Assembly (NCBI RefSeq): GCF_900166595.1
Contig: NZ_LT745763.1
Coordinates: 2,348,660 to 2,412,659 of the forward strand
Direction: 5' to 3'
From: Virgibacillus dokdonensis
Lineage (GTDB): Bacteria; Bacillota; Bacilli; Bacillales; Amphibacillaceae
Length of the DNA stretch: 64,000 bases
Shown one piece after another: positions 1 to 8,567 of the stretch (the first letter of the stretch is position 1; every line of letters begins with the position of its first letter). The position numbers and the translations under genes were made by a program. The notes beneath the pieces were generated by a model that did not search any database, had not been told where the DNA came from, and saw nothing but the letters and a program-made list of their open reading frames with translations.

Positions 1-476
1 ACCATATGCTTGGCCATTTGGTGAACCGTTCCTTTCCATCCAGCATGAGCAATTCCAATAAAAGATGTTACAGGATCATAAAAATATAGTGGGACACAGT
101 CTGCAAAAAAAGCCGATAACATGATATTAGAGTGATTAGTAATGAGACCGTCAACTCCCTTTATGGCAGAATGATAATTTTGAGCACCTTTTCCCTTATC
201 TGATGGACGAACAAAATGAATATTTGTTTGATGTACTTGCTGGCCACATACCCAGTTCTCCAAAGGGAATCGAACATTACGTGCAATACGTTCCCTGTTC
301 AATAATACATTCTTTGACAAATCGTCTACATGGAAACCGACATTTAAGGATGTATAGCTCCCATCACTAACACCATCTTTTTTAGTTGTAAATCCAGCTA
401 CAATTCGTTCGTTTAATCGTTGCCATTTCTCTATATGTAAATACGTTGTTTGCAATGAATGAAAGACGTCACTCAA
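1..476 (-). CDS. pgeF: PgeF/YlmD-type purine nucleoside phosphorylase (polyphenol oxidase family), C-terminus cut by window edge
   Basis: Reading the complement from a TTG at 474-476 gives an open frame to the window edge, so only about 158 N-terminal residues are present. The start is set by a clear GGAGGTG ribosome site just upstream. The visible protein has family hallmarks: a VHQT metal-ligand histidine, FADCVPL with the conserved cysteine, and AHAGWKG. Members of this family (YlmD/YfiH, DUF152) were once called polyphenol oxidases or laccases and are now regarded as purine nucleoside phosphorylases with adenosine deaminase activity. In B. subtilis the gene follows ylmC downstream of sigG, as here. 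Family assignment is firm; the physiological substrate is not shown by sequence. Confidence 0.88.
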   Translation of the reverse strand, partial: MSDVFHSLQTTYLHIEKWQRLNERIVAGFTTKKDGVSDGSYTSLNVGFHVDDLSKNVLLNRERIARNVRFPLENWVCGQQVHQTNIHFVRPSDKGKGAQNYHSAIKGVDGLITNHSNIMLSAFFADCVPLYFYDPVTSFIGIAHAGWKGTVHQMAKHM

Positions 477-575
477 TATAGCACCTCCTATAAATCCTAA
501 TCATGATATATTTTATCATAAATTGCATTTAATTTTTAACGTCTTATGTTACATTATTTTAACTGTATGAAATGG

Positions 576-665
576 TTAGAAAAACTTGGCTTGTTGCCAA
601 GTCTTATGGTGAAAGCTTTTTTTCATATACTATTACCAAAAATCTTGTACTTTCCATATTGCAAG
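576..665 (+). repeat. R1 dispersed repeat, near-complete copy
   Basis: This copy begins TTAGAAAAACTTGGCTT, continues GCCAAGTCTTATGGTGAAAGC and ends near TGTACTTTCCATATTGCA, matching the R1 copies at 30621 and 31483. It fills most of the gap between pgeF and ylmC. The CTTGGC/GCCAAG arms can form a hairpin. Confidence 0.7.
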
Positions 666-687
666 AAAAACGTTTTCTATTTTAAAT

Positions 688-954
688 TTATGTGCTTGAG
701 TTATAATATAATGTTGGCTTTTCCGCTTCTTTTACAAGAATAACATCGGTACCAATTCGTATTATTTGTTGCCAGTCAATCACTAATTCCTCGGATTTTC
801 CAAATAGACCGCCTTTCTTATCCCTTGGAATAACAATAATAGCAGCTATTTTCCCCAACTTTGTATCTATTTCTAAATCATGTATATGACCAAGTTTCCT
901 TCCACTATCCATAATAATAACCTCTTTTACTTGCAGTTCTGATAACCTAACCAT
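688..954 (-). CDS. ylmC: YlmC/YmxH family sporulation-associated protein (PRC-barrel)
   Basis: The product is 88 residues, a small PRC-barrel-like protein. It reads MVRLSELQVKEVI, then a GRKLGHIHDLEID strand-turn typical of PRC barrels, and ends in a basic/hydrophobic strand region (LVIDWQQIIRIG). The ATG follows a GAGGTGG ribosome site at normal spacing. Its place between sigG and pgeF is the same as in B. subtilis, where the YlmC/YmxH family is linked to sporulation by context and expression; its biochemical role is unknown. Family identification is secure, function is not. Confidence 0.88.
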   Translation of the reverse strand: MVRLSELQVKEVIIMDSGRKLGHIHDLEIDTKLGKIAAIIVIPRDKKGGLFGKSEELVIDWQQIIRIGTDVILVKEAEKPTLYYNSST

Positions 955-1095
955 CTTTCCACCTCTCTCAACATGCTTTTTTTCATCAGTTCAACAACCT
1001 CTAATAATTATATATATGCTAAATCAATGCATTCTTTCTTTATTTCTTATTTAAATCTGTACATTTATTACTGAATGAGAAAGAAGTCTACCACA

Positions 1096-1178
1096 TGAGA
1101 AAGACTTGACATATCGCCAAGCCTTTAGAGAAAAAGCTGCAGTTTCTCTTACACCTAAGTTTTTCTATTATGCAAAAA
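1096..1178 (+). repeat. R1 dispersed repeat, diverged copy
   Basis: GAGAAAGACTTGACATATCG, CCAAGCCTTTAGAG and GCTGCAGTTTCTCTTACAC follow the order of R1 blocks seen elsewhere, but the hairpin arms and right end have decayed. Confidence 0.5.
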
Positions 1179-1219
1179 AATAGAAGAGAGATCAAGTTTA
1201 TCTTCTCTTCTACTTTTTT
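1175..1219 (-). terminator. Rho-independent terminator after sigG
   Basis: A 9-bp inverted repeat TAGAAGAGA (1181-1189) / TCTCTTCTA (1204-1212) is flanked by A7 on the left and CT6 on the right, so it reads as a terminator on both strands. On the minus strand it lies downstream of sigG. Confidence 0.65.
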
Positions 1220-1379
1220 AATATTATAAAGTTACCGCAAGCCCCTTCATAAGCTGATAATGAGCGTCGTTAAATAGTGTCAACAGCACGATGTTCAGAT
1301 TGTTGAGGAGGACTTTAGGTTACACCCTTCTTTCGGATTAACAAACCATCATGGTTTGAACCCCCATGAAAGAACAGTT

Positions 1380-2162
1380 CTATTCAAACATTTCATTGTT
1401 CATTTGTTTAATAGCTGCCTTTTCCAACCGAGACACTTGGGCTTGTGAGATTCCTATTTCATCAGCAACTTCCATTTGCGTCTTTCCTTGAAAAAAGCGC
1501 TTGTTTAAAATCATTTTTTCTCGATCATTTAATTGGTGCATCCCTTCCTTTAAAGATAATTTGTCCAGCCAAGTGGAGTCTTTTTCCTTGTCATCACTTA
1601 TTTGATCCATGACATAGATAGGATCCCCACCATCATTATATATTGGTTCAAACAAAGATACAGGGTCTTGAATCGCATCTAAAGCAAAAACGACTTCTCC
1701 GTGGGGAATCCCCAATTCTTCTGCTATTTCCATTGGAGTTGGTTCTTTTGAAGTCTTGCTTATTAAATTTTCTCTCACCTGCAATGCTTTATACGCAATA
1801 TCACGTAAGGATCTTGATACACGAATGGGATTATTATCTCGTAAGTATCTTCTGATTTCCCCAATAATCATCGGAACAGCATAAGTGGAAAATCTAACAT
1901 TATGGGATAAATCAAAATTATCAATGGATTTCATTAATCCGATGCAGCCCACTTGAAACAAATCATCAACGTATTCTCCTCGATTATTAAACCGTTGTAT
2001 TACACTTAGAACTAGTCTTAGATTTCCATTTACCAACTCTTCACGAGCAGCTAAATCATCTTCCTCCTGCATTTTTTTAAACAGTTTCCGCATTTCTTCG
2101 TTCTTTAATACGGGTAATTTTGATGTATCAACACCACATATTTCAACCTTATGTCTCGTCAT
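1380..2162 (-). CDS. sigG: RNA polymerase sporulation sigma factor SigG (late forespore)
   Basis: The product is 260 residues and colinear with Bacillus sigma-G. Region 2 is evident (RLVLSVIQRFNNRGEYVDDL, then FQVGCIGLMKSIDNFD and VRFSTYAVPMIIGEIRRYLR), followed by region 3 and a region 4 helix-turn-helix (TQMEVADEIGISQAQVSRLE). Sigma-G drives late forespore genes after engulfment. The ATG has an upstream GGGAGGGTTGAAC ribosome site. The gene lies 123 bp after sigE on the same strand, as in B. subtilis, and has its own sigma-F type promoter in the gap (2203-2231). Identification is very secure. Confidence 0.97.
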   Translation of the reverse strand: MTRHKVEICGVDTSKLPVLKNEEMRKLFKKMQEEDDLAAREELVNGNLRLVLSVIQRFNNRGEYVDDLFQVGCIGLMKSIDNFDLSHNVRFSTYAVPMIIGEIRRYLRDNNPIRVSRSLRDIAYKALQVRENLISKTSKEPTPMEIAEELGIPHGEVVFALDAIQDPVSLFEPIYNDGGDPIYVMDQISDDKEKDSTWLDKLSLKEGMHQLNDREKMILNKRFFQGKTQMEVADEIGISQAQVSRLEKAAIKQMNNEMFE

Positions 2163-2202
2163 TTATGTTCAACCCTCCCAGTTGGTGATGCTGTTCATGG
2201 AC

Positions 2203-2231
2203 AGTATCTCCGTAATAGAGGGTTTTTATGC
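2203..2231 (-). promoter_or_regulatory. Predicted sigma-F/sigma-G type promoter of sigG
   Basis: On the minus strand GCATA (2231-2227), a 15-nt spacer and GGAGATACT (2211-2203) fit the published Bacillus sigma-F consensus GywTA / GgnrAnAnTw at every position. It sits about 40 bp before the sigG start, where sigma-F and sigma-G transcribe spoIIIG in B. subtilis. Confidence 0.75.
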
Positions 2232-2285
2232 AATTCGTTATCTTAAATTCATGATGAAAAAACATGAAAACTTACCAACACAAGG

Positions 2286-3008
2286 TTAAACCATTTTATT
2301 AAATTCTTTTTTTAATCGTCGAATTATTTTTTTCTCCAATCTGGATATATAGGATTGGGAAATTCCTAACATATTGGCTACATCTTTTTGTGTTTTTTCT
2401 TCTTCACCAATAAGTCCAAAACGCAATTCCATAATTTGTTTTTCACGAGGGTTAAGCTGTGATAAGGCGTTTTTTAACAAATGCTTATCTACATTCGTTT
2501 CTAAATCTCGGGTTATAATATCTTCATCCGTCCCTAAAACATCAGAAAGCAATAATTCATTTCCGTCCCAATCTATATTCAATGGCTCATCAAAAGAAAC
2601 TTCTGATTTTAATTTATTATTTCGTCGTAAATACATGAGAATTTCATTTTCAATGCAGCGAGATGCATACGTTGCCAATTTTATCTTTTTTTCTGGATTA
2701 AAGGTATTAACAGCTTTAATAAGACCGATTGTACCTATGCTAATTAAATCTTCAATATTAATTCCCGTGTTTTCAAATTTTCTAGCTATATAAACGACTA
2801 AACGTAAATTACGCTCTATTAAGATGGCTCTAGCCGATTTATCCCCTTTAGGCAATAAAGCTAATAATTCCTGCTCCTCCTCTTTAGACAAAGGTGGAGG
2901 TAGTGCTTCGCTACCACCAATGTAATAAATCTCTTCTGATTTTATACGTAGCTTTACTAATAATTTAAGCCACCATAAACGAAGACGCAATTTAGAAATT
3001 CTCAACAT
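2286..3008 (-). CDS. sigE: RNA polymerase sporulation sigma factor SigE precursor (pro-sigma-E)
   Basis: The product is 240 residues. The N-terminal pro-sequence (about 27 residues, rich in Leu, Arg and Lys with an amphipathic WWLKLLVKL stretch) is followed by [14 protein letters not shown], the conserved mature N-terminus after cleavage by SpoIIGA. Region 2 ([31 protein letters not shown]) and the region 4 helix-turn-helix ([20 protein letters not shown]) are intact. Sigma-E is the early mother-cell sigma factor. It lies 11 bp after spoIIGA, so the protease and its substrate are co-transcribed, the standard arrangement. Confidence 0.97.
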   Translation of the reverse strand: MLRISKLRLRLWWLKLLVKLRIKSEEIYYIGGSEALPPPLSKEEEQELLALLPKGDKSARAILIERNLRLVVYIARKFENTGINIEDLISIGTIGLIKAVNTFNPEKKIKLATYASRCIENEILMYLRRNNKLKSEVSFDEPLNIDWDGNELLLSDVLGTDEDIITRDLETNVDKHLLKNALSQLNPREKQIMELRFGLIGEEEKTQKDVANMLGISQSYISRLEKKIIRRLKKEFNKMV

Positions 3009-3019
3009 TTATCTCTCCT

Positions 3020-3940
3020 TTATGCACTATGAATGGTAGATGTTTGAATCATTCTCGGATGTAATAAACAATGATAACTTGCATCTTTTGTTAATTCTCC
3101 AAACTGAATCCCGATTAACGCTTTTCTTGTTGTAATTCGTTCTTCTCCATAGTAAATAATGATTCGTTCGGGACGTAGCGTAAATAGAAACATATTATTT
3201 CCTTCTACACCTTGATAAGGTACTATTTGTAAATATTTCTCCCACTCCGCTGGTAATGCTTCAATTTGAAAAGTATGATAGCAACGCTCCAGATCCGCCC
3301 AAGTCTGTTCAGAGAACCATTGCTTTAAAAACACTTCATCACATAGGACAACTGGTTTTTTAGTAATTGGATCGGTTAATTGATTTCCACTATCAATAAA
3401 TCCTGTTGTTGAATAACTTTTTCCTTTCATTTCAATAGTTACTGGTAAAATTTGGTCATAACGAATTTTTTCTTGTACGTGCTTGTCCAAACGGAATTTT
3501 GTAAACAGCCACACTATTGGAAAACCAATTACTATAAACAACCAACTTATCGGATCACCGAAACCACTGTTATACGTTAAAAAGCCATTTGTATGCACAT
3601 AAAATGGCCGTTGGAGTAAAAAGTGGATAGCCGTTAAACCACCTCCTATCGAAAAGCTTACAAAGTAAAATAATGCAAATAGCTTTACCCATCGATACTT
3701 ATTTCTGTAGCCAAAGGCAACAATAATAATAATGCCAGATGCTACTATTTTCCCTGGCACACTAGTAGCAATAGATTCAGGAAAATAGATAGAAATAGGT
3801 ACGGTCAAGGATGCAACGAACGCTCCAATAGCTAAACGAAGCTTTTTCGTATCATCTCTAGCCAATGCTTGGGTAAGCATTAGCAGCATAAAATCCAATA
3901 AAAAGTTCAACGCCCAAACTGCATCCAAGTAAATAGTCAT
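3020..3940 (-). CDS. spoIIGA: Sigma-E processing aspartic peptidase SpoIIGA
   Basis: The product is 306 residues. The N-terminal half holds about five hydrophobic segments (residues 5-150) that would anchor it in the sporulation septum. The C-terminal domain has the aspartic-protease signature FIDSGNQL (about residue 183) followed by the PVV strand. SpoIIGA cleaves the pro-sequence of SigE after being activated by SpoIIR from the forespore. The start ATG has a GAAGGGAAG ribosome site. Neither exact orientation of the Spo0A box (TGTCGAA) is present between this gene and ftsZ, so the expected Spo0A-driven promoter must use degenerate boxes or differ. Confidence 0.96.
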   Translation of the reverse strand: MTIYLDAVWALNFLLDFMLLMLTQALARDDTKKLRLAIGAFVASLTVPISIYFPESIATSVPGKIVASGIIIIVAFGYRNKYRWVKLFALFYFVSFSIGGGLTAIHFLLQRPFYVHTNGFLTYNSGFGDPISWLFIVIGFPIVWLFTKFRLDKHVQEKIRYDQILPVTIEMKGKSYSTTGFIDSGNQLTDPITKKPVVLCDEVFLKQWFSEQTWADLERCYHTFQIEALPAEWEKYLQIVPYQGVEGNNMFLFTLRPERIIIYYGEERITTRKALIGIQFGELTKDASYHCLLHPRMIQTSTIHSA

Positions 3941-4009
3941 ATTGACTTCCCTTCAATTATCAGGAATCATCATTTTCTAGCTTTTAATAGTAAAGCTTGC
4001 CATAAAGTG

Positions 4010-4180
4010 AAGCTTCAATCAGTGGAGGGTTCTTTATCCCCGTAGATTGTTAGTAGCCCAGGGTATGGCCTAAGGGCCTTTGAACGAATCGGAGATCTAG
4101 GTGCTGTTATGTTCCATTTAGCTCACATCTCTAATTCTTGAAGCGGGAGTCTTACAGCACCTTATATCCGAGATAAATTA
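4010..4180 (+). repeat. R2 dispersed palindromic repeat, copy A
   Basis: A perfect 9-bp inverted repeat AGGTGCTGT (4099-4107) / ACAGCACCT (4154-4162) encloses a second, weaker palindrome. The left flank (GTAGATTGTTAGTAGCCC, GGGTATGGCCTAAGGG) and right flank (CTTATATCCGAGATAAA) match the copy at 54070-54254. Confidence 0.65.
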
Positions 4181-4324
4181 TAGTGATTATAGTATAGCGA
4201 AGCAGACAAGAAAAGTCTGTCATATTCTGTATCGTATATTTGACTAATTTTCTCGAGATATTAGAAGGTTTGTCATTTATGTGTGTGACTTCATTTTATG
4301 TCAATTGTAGATATAGAGCCATTA

Positions 4325-4363
4325 TTAGAAAGCCTTTGTTTTTCTTTTATACTATAAACCAAA
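4325..4363 (+). repeat. R1 fragment
   Basis: TTAGAAAGCCTTTG followed by TTTTTCTTTTATACTATAAACC reproduces two R1 blocks with the hairpin region deleted. It abuts the ftsZ terminator. Confidence 0.5.
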
Positions 4364-4391
4364 AAATCTTAGGGAATATTCCCTAAGATTT
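4364..4391 (-). terminator. Terminator of ftsZ
   Basis: A perfect 28-bp palindrome (arms AAATCTTAGGGA / TCCCTAAGATTT) is followed on the minus strand by TTTTGGTTT. It starts about 20 bp past the ftsZ stop. Confidence 0.8.
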
Positions 4392-4412
4392 CTTTAAACT
4401 GTTTTCTCACTT

Positions 4413-5567
4413 TTAACGATTTCTATTTCGGTTCCGGTTTCGCAAGAAGGTAGGAATATCTAATGTATCCTCTTCTTGGGCATGGCGCTGTTGCTGTTGA
4501 GGTTCAGGCTCTCTTTCTCTTTCCCTTCTTGACACTGTATCATTTGTACGAGTCGCTGCATGTTGCTGCTGTGCAGATCGCTGCTGTCTAGCAGGTTGTT
4601 CTGATTTTTGAACAGATTCATCAAAACCTGTAGCAATGACAGTGACTATAATTTCGTCTTTTAAATTTTCATTAATAACAGAACCAAATATTACGTTCAC
4701 TTCATTATCTGCAGCAGAAGTCACTAAGTCCGCAGCTTCTTGCACTTCATATAAACTTAAATTTGTTCCACCGGTAATGTTCATTAAAATACCATGTGCG
4801 CCATCGATGGAAGTTTCAAGTAATGGTGAAGATATAGCTTTTTTAGCTGCTTCTGTCGCTCGAGTTTCACCTGTTGCGACACCGATTCCCATTAAAGCAG
4901 AACCTTTATCATACATAATTGTTTTAACGTCAGCAAAATCGACGTTAATTAACCCTGGTTTAGCAATTAAATCAGATATGCCTTGTACACCTTGACGTAA
5001 TACATTATCAGCTTCACGGAAAGCCTCCAACATCGGTGTATTTTTATCTACTATTTCCAACAAACGGTCGTTTGGAATGACAATTAGCGTATCAACGCTT
5101 CCTTTTAACGCATCGATCCCTGAAATGGCTTGGGTGGAGCGTCTTCTTCCTTCAAAGGAAAATGGTCGAGTAACTACCCCGACTGTTAAAGCACCCAAAT
5201 CTTTAGCAATTTGTGCTATAACAGGTGCAGCACCTGTTCCCGTTCCTCCCCCCATACCAGCAGTAACGAAGATCATATCTGCACCTTGTAACACTTCTTC
5301 CAGTTGCTCTTTACTTTCTTCAGCTGCTTTCTTTCCAACTTCTGGATTAGCACCAGCACCCAAACCTCTTGTCAATTTTTCACCTATTTGAATCTTTAAT
5401 TCAGCTTTAGAAAGGTTTAATGCTTGCGCATCGGTATTTACTGCTATAAATTCTACACCTTCTACACCATGCTCAATCATACGATTGACAGCATTGTTAC
5501 CTCCTCCACCTACTCCAATTACTTTTATTGTAGCTAATTCTTCCATATTCATATCAAATTCTAACAT
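4413..5567 (-). CDS. ftsZ: Cell division protein FtsZ
   Basis: The product is 384 residues, the usual length for Bacillus FtsZ. The GTPase domain starts at [17 protein letters not shown], with the tubulin signature [10 protein letters not shown] near residue 107 and the synergy loop [12 protein letters not shown] glutamine- and arginine-rich linker (about residues 320-365) leads to the conserved C-terminal peptide [15 protein letters not shown], the binding site for FtsA and other partners. FtsZ polymerises into the cytokinetic ring. It lies about 110 bp after ftsA on the same strand and ends in a strong terminator. Confidence 0.98.
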   Translation of the reverse strand: MLEFDMNMEELATIKVIGVGGGGNNAVNRMIEHGVEGVEFIAVNTDAQALNLSKAELKIQIGEKLTRGLGAGANPEVGKKAAEESKEQLEEVLQGADMIFVTAGMGGGTGTGAAPVIAQIAKDLGALTVGVVTRPFSFEGRRRSTQAISGIDALKGSVDTLIVIPNDRLLEIVDKNTPMLEAFREADNVLRQGVQGISDLIAKPGLINVDFADVKTIMYDKGSALMGIGVATGETRATEAAKKAISSPLLETSIDGAHGILMNITGGTNLSLYEVQEAADLVTSAADNEVNVIFGSVINENLKDEIIVTVIATGFDESVQKSEQPARQQRSAQQQHAATRTNDTVSRREREREPEPQQQQRHAQEEDTLDIPTFLRNRNRNRNR

Positions 5568-5679
5568 AGTTCGTTCCTCCTAATGTGCAAAATTACAAAC
5601 GTTCTAGAAGCTAATTGAATAGAGGTTATTTTTCGTATATTAATAGAAAACTTTCATATAATAAAAGAAAGTGTCTACT

Positions 5680-6960
5680 TTAATCAAAAAAATACTTAAA
5701 CAAATTAGCAATTTTAGCTTCTTTTTTCTTTGGTTCTTTCGTTTCATTTGCTTTCGCTTGTTTCTTTATACGTTTTGGTTGAGCGTCTGGATCTTGTGAA
5801 ATGACAGTTGGAAATAAATCTTTTCCCTGTATTTTCGCATTCCAATAAGCAAATTGCAAGATACCAACGCCTGGAGTAAATTGTGGCTCCCGCACACCTA
5901 TGTAATCGGGGATAGCAATTCGAACATTAGAACGAAATACGTCTTCAGCCAACTCAAGCACACCAGGCATTGCCATCGTTCCACCAGTTAATACATAACC
6001 CCCAGGTAATTCCTGATAACCCATTTGTCGTATTTCTTTCTCAGCAAAGGCATAAATTTCTTCCATCCTTGCCTCAATTATATCTGCTATTTCTAATTGA
6101 TTCGACGTTTGTTTAGAATTACTTCCGATAATGGATACATCGAATACTTCTTCCTCCATTGCATCATCATAGAAGGCATGTCCAAAATTTAACTTTACAT
6201 TTTCAGCTTCTTCTGTCGACGTACGTAATCCAATGGATAGATCTTTTGTGATATTGTCTCCGCCTAATTGTATAACACTAGATGAAACCAGATGGTCATT
6301 TTCGAAGATGGAAACTGTGGAGCAACCGCCGCCTACATCTATTAAAGCGACTCCCATGCTTTTTTCATCTTTCGATAAAGCAATTGTTCCGGCGGCAAGC
6401 GGTTGAAGGCAGATGTCCGCTACTTCGAGGTTAGCACGTTCTACACATTTTAAGATATTGTGCAAAATAGTTTTTGAACAAGTAATGATAGTCCCTTCCA
6501 TTTCTAAACGTACGCCAATCATCCCTCTAGGGTCATTAATTTCATCTAACCCATCGACAATAAATTGTTTAGGAATAACATCAATGATTTCTCTTTCTGG
6601 AGGAATAGACATTACTTGCGCACCATCAATTACCCTTGTAACATCTTCATCCGTTATTTCACGGTTTTCGCTTTGAACTGCTACAACTCCGTGGCATGGT
6701 TGCAATTGAATGTGATTCCCATTCACTCCTACAACTACGCGTTCAATTTTCATACCAACCATTCTTTCGGCTTGGTCTACTGCATTACGAATGGAATGTA
6801 CCGTTTGATCTATATCTATGATAGCTCCTTTTTTCATACCATTCGATTTAGCAGTACCTACACCAATAATATTTAATGAATCATTTAAAACCTCACCGAT
6901 AATTACTTTTATTTTTGATGTACCTATATCTAGGCTTACTAAAATATCACTGTTGTTCAA
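5680..6960 (-). CDS. ftsA: Cell division protein FtsA
   Basis: The product is 426 residues, an actin-like ATPase. The phosphate-1 motif is DIGTSKIKVIIGE at the N-terminus, the SHS2/1C region follows, phosphate-2 is VALIDVGGGCSTVSIF and the adenosine motif is PGGYVLTGGTMAMPG. The last residues (KIANLFKYFF) form the amphipathic helix that tethers FtsZ to the membrane. The start is a TTG after a strong GGGAGGTG ribosome site. The long gap upstream suggests its own promoter. Confidence 0.97.
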   Translation of the reverse strand: MNNSDILVSLDIGTSKIKVIIGEVLNDSLNIIGVGTAKSNGMKKGAIIDIDQTVHSIRNAVDQAERMVGMKIERVVVGVNGNHIQLQPCHGVVAVQSENREITDEDVTRVIDGAQVMSIPPEREIIDVIPKQFIVDGLDEINDPRGMIGVRLEMEGTIITCSKTILHNILKCVERANLEVADICLQPLAAGTIALSKDEKSMGVALIDVGGGCSTVSIFENDHLVSSSVIQLGGDNITKDLSIGLRTSTEEAENVKLNFGHAFYDDAMEEEVFDVSIIGSNSKQTSNQLEIADIIEARMEEIYAFAEKEIRQMGYQELPGGYVLTGGTMAMPGVLELAEDVFRSNVRIAIPDYIGVREPQFTPGVGILQFAYWNAKIQGKDLFPTVISQDPDAQPKRIKKQAKANETKEPKKKEAKIANLFKYFFD

Positions 6961-7639
6961 AACAAGGCACCTCCCAAATTCAAAAGCTGCACAAAAGCAA
7001 ACTTCTCTCCATAATATATTTTTATCTACTATACTTTTTTAGCGACAGATGTAATGTTCTTAGATTTATCATTTCCTATAATACACGCACAAAACGTAAT
7101 ATATAAATTTATTCCACATAAAACTAGTAATTCCCTTTATTTTTTAGTACTTTTTTTACACTATAGGAAAGTATAGATTTCTAGGGTTTATGGTTTAAGC
7201 AAAACGACGGCTTTAAAGTCATGTTTTTCTAACATGGCACTTATCCATTGAAATGAAATATTCGCGCCGTACAAATGGATTGTAGAAAAATACACTATAA
7301 CTTATCTCTAAGCTGCTAATACACAAAGGTATCGCTTCATAAACCAAACAACATTTAAACACTATTTAAAACGATTTTTCTTTTCTAATATTCTTCATTT
7401 ATGAACCAAAATGAAGGGGTTAAGTTCCTTATTTTCGGATGCTAAAATTATAGAGCTCACTACTTTTTTAATCGTATAAGAAACGCTAATATAGTCATTC
7501 GTAAAACAGATTCAAAATATGTCGTTTAGAAAAAATTGATTTATAAAAAGGATAGTTTTATATAAACACTTGACTGAGAAACAATCTTCTTAAGTTAAGA
7601 ATCCATTAGATAATGGTTTCCTATTGCAAAAACAAAACG
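6961..7639. other. Long AT-rich intergenic region between divIB and ftsA
   Basis: B. subtilis carries ylxW, ylxX and sbp here; none is recognisable. The region contains a reverse R1 copy (7151-7232) and a second R1-like fragment near 7021-7095 (GATTTATCATTTCCTATAAT, shared with the copy at 14270). Promoters for ftsA-ftsZ are expected but were not resolved. Short open frames lack ribosome sites. Confidence 0.6.
7151..7232 (-). repeat. R1 dispersed repeat, reverse copy
   Basis: On the complement this reads TTAGAAAAACATGAC, then AAACCATAAACCCTAGAAAT and CTATACTTTCCTATAGTG, the R1 block order. The hairpin segment is altered (GACTTTAAAGCC). Confidence 0.65.
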
Positions 7640-8428
7640 CTAATCCTCCTTCTCAGCCTTTTGTCCCTTCTTTCCATTGTGAAATGACTCGAAATATGCA
7701 CCAACCCCAATATGAATAATTCCTTCGCTTTCTTCATCTAGTTGTGACACGATGGAGGGGTATATTTCCATACTATCAGCAAAGTTTGGAATGCGAGCAT
7801 CAACGATAAAACCATCATTCATATATAACCGCATCTTATCGTTATTATCTTTTTCTGGTGTCCAATGCACTTCCGAAATTAGATTTCGAATCGTTTCAGG
7901 TAGTTTTTCCATTTCATTCGTTAACCTATGTAAATACGTTTCCTTATTAAACCCCTTTAATAGCGGAGCATCTCCATTATACGTTTTTTTTGCCATACTT
8001 TGAAGTGTTGTTCCATTACCTAATACTGGATAGTAAGTCGTTTCTTTTTGTGTGTAACCAACAAGTTCGTATTCTTCAACCGTGATGGAAACGGTCCAAG
8101 GTAATTTTCGACTTACCTTAGCAGAAGCAATAATTGGACTATCATTTAACATCGACTCTATCGCATCAGTATCAATTGTCCATATGTTTTTATTATCGGT
8201 TAAATCCGCTTGTTTTACAATTTCATTATCCTGTAAAAAAGAATTACCTTCTACTTGGATCGTACGTATATAACTTAACGGCGATTGTAAATAAACAATA
8301 ATTGAAATCAAAATGAAAAAAATAGACAGGTAAAATAACAGCCTGCGGTTTGCCTTTTTTTTCCTTGCTTGTTTTAATTTTGGAATTCGATCTTCAATCG
8401 AAACGACTTTCTTCTGAGCCATCTCCAT
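7640..8428 (-). CDS. divIB: Cell division protein DivIB (FtsQ)
   Basis: The product is 262 residues. It has a short basic cytoplasmic tail, one membrane segment (about residues 29-48, LLFYLSIFFILISIIVYL), then a POTRA domain (IRTIQVEGNSFLQDNEIV) and the beta domain (WTVSITVEEYELVGYTQ). It ends in a charged Lys/Glu tail. DivIB forms a complex with FtsL and DivIC that activates septal peptidoglycan synthesis by FtsW and PBP2B. It normally follows murB; here its upstream neighbour is an insertion sequence, so its promoter arrangement has probably changed. Confidence 0.94.
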   Translation of the reverse strand: MEMAQKKVVSIEDRIPKLKQARKKKANRRLLFYLSIFFILISIIVYLQSPLSYIRTIQVEGNSFLQDNEIVKQADLTDNKNIWTIDTDAIESMLNDSPIIASAKVSRKLPWTVSITVEEYELVGYTQKETTYYPVLGNGTTLQSMAKKTYNGDAPLLKGFNKETYLHRLTNEMEKLPETIRNLISEVHWTPEKDNNDKMRLYMNDGFIVDARIPNFADSMEIYPSIVSQLDEESEGIIHIGVGAYFESFHNGKKGQKAEKED

Positions 8429-8567
8429 TTCTTCCTTTATCCTAAATTAACAACAAGAAATGGCATGTACATGCCATTTCAACTTGTTACTATGAGTATA
8501 TCATATAATCTATGGAAAAATGTAGTGAGACTTAGGGAAATGTAAAGTTTTTTATTTCACTATCTTG

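Larger units (their letters stand above)
955..1379. other. Intergenic region between sigG and ylmC
   Basis: This stretch of 425 bases has no credible gene. It contains an R1 copy (about 1096-1178) and a terminator-like hairpin (1175-1219). A short palindrome built on CAAACCAT/ATGGTTTG lies near 1342-1359, just downstream of the sigG stop. Confidence 0.6.
3941..4412. other. Intergenic region between ftsZ and spoIIGA
   Basis: B. subtilis has bpr (bacillopeptidase F) at this position; no such gene is present. The region holds an R2 repeat (4010-4180), a short CAGAC/GTCTG hairpin near 4204-4221, an R1 fragment (4325-4363) and the ftsZ terminator. The spoIIGA promoter should lie here but was not pinned down. 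Confidence 0.6.

Noticed and set aside
546-743. Plus-strand open frame of 65 codons
   Set aside because: It is built from an R1 copy and overlaps the 3' end of ylmC; no ribosome site.
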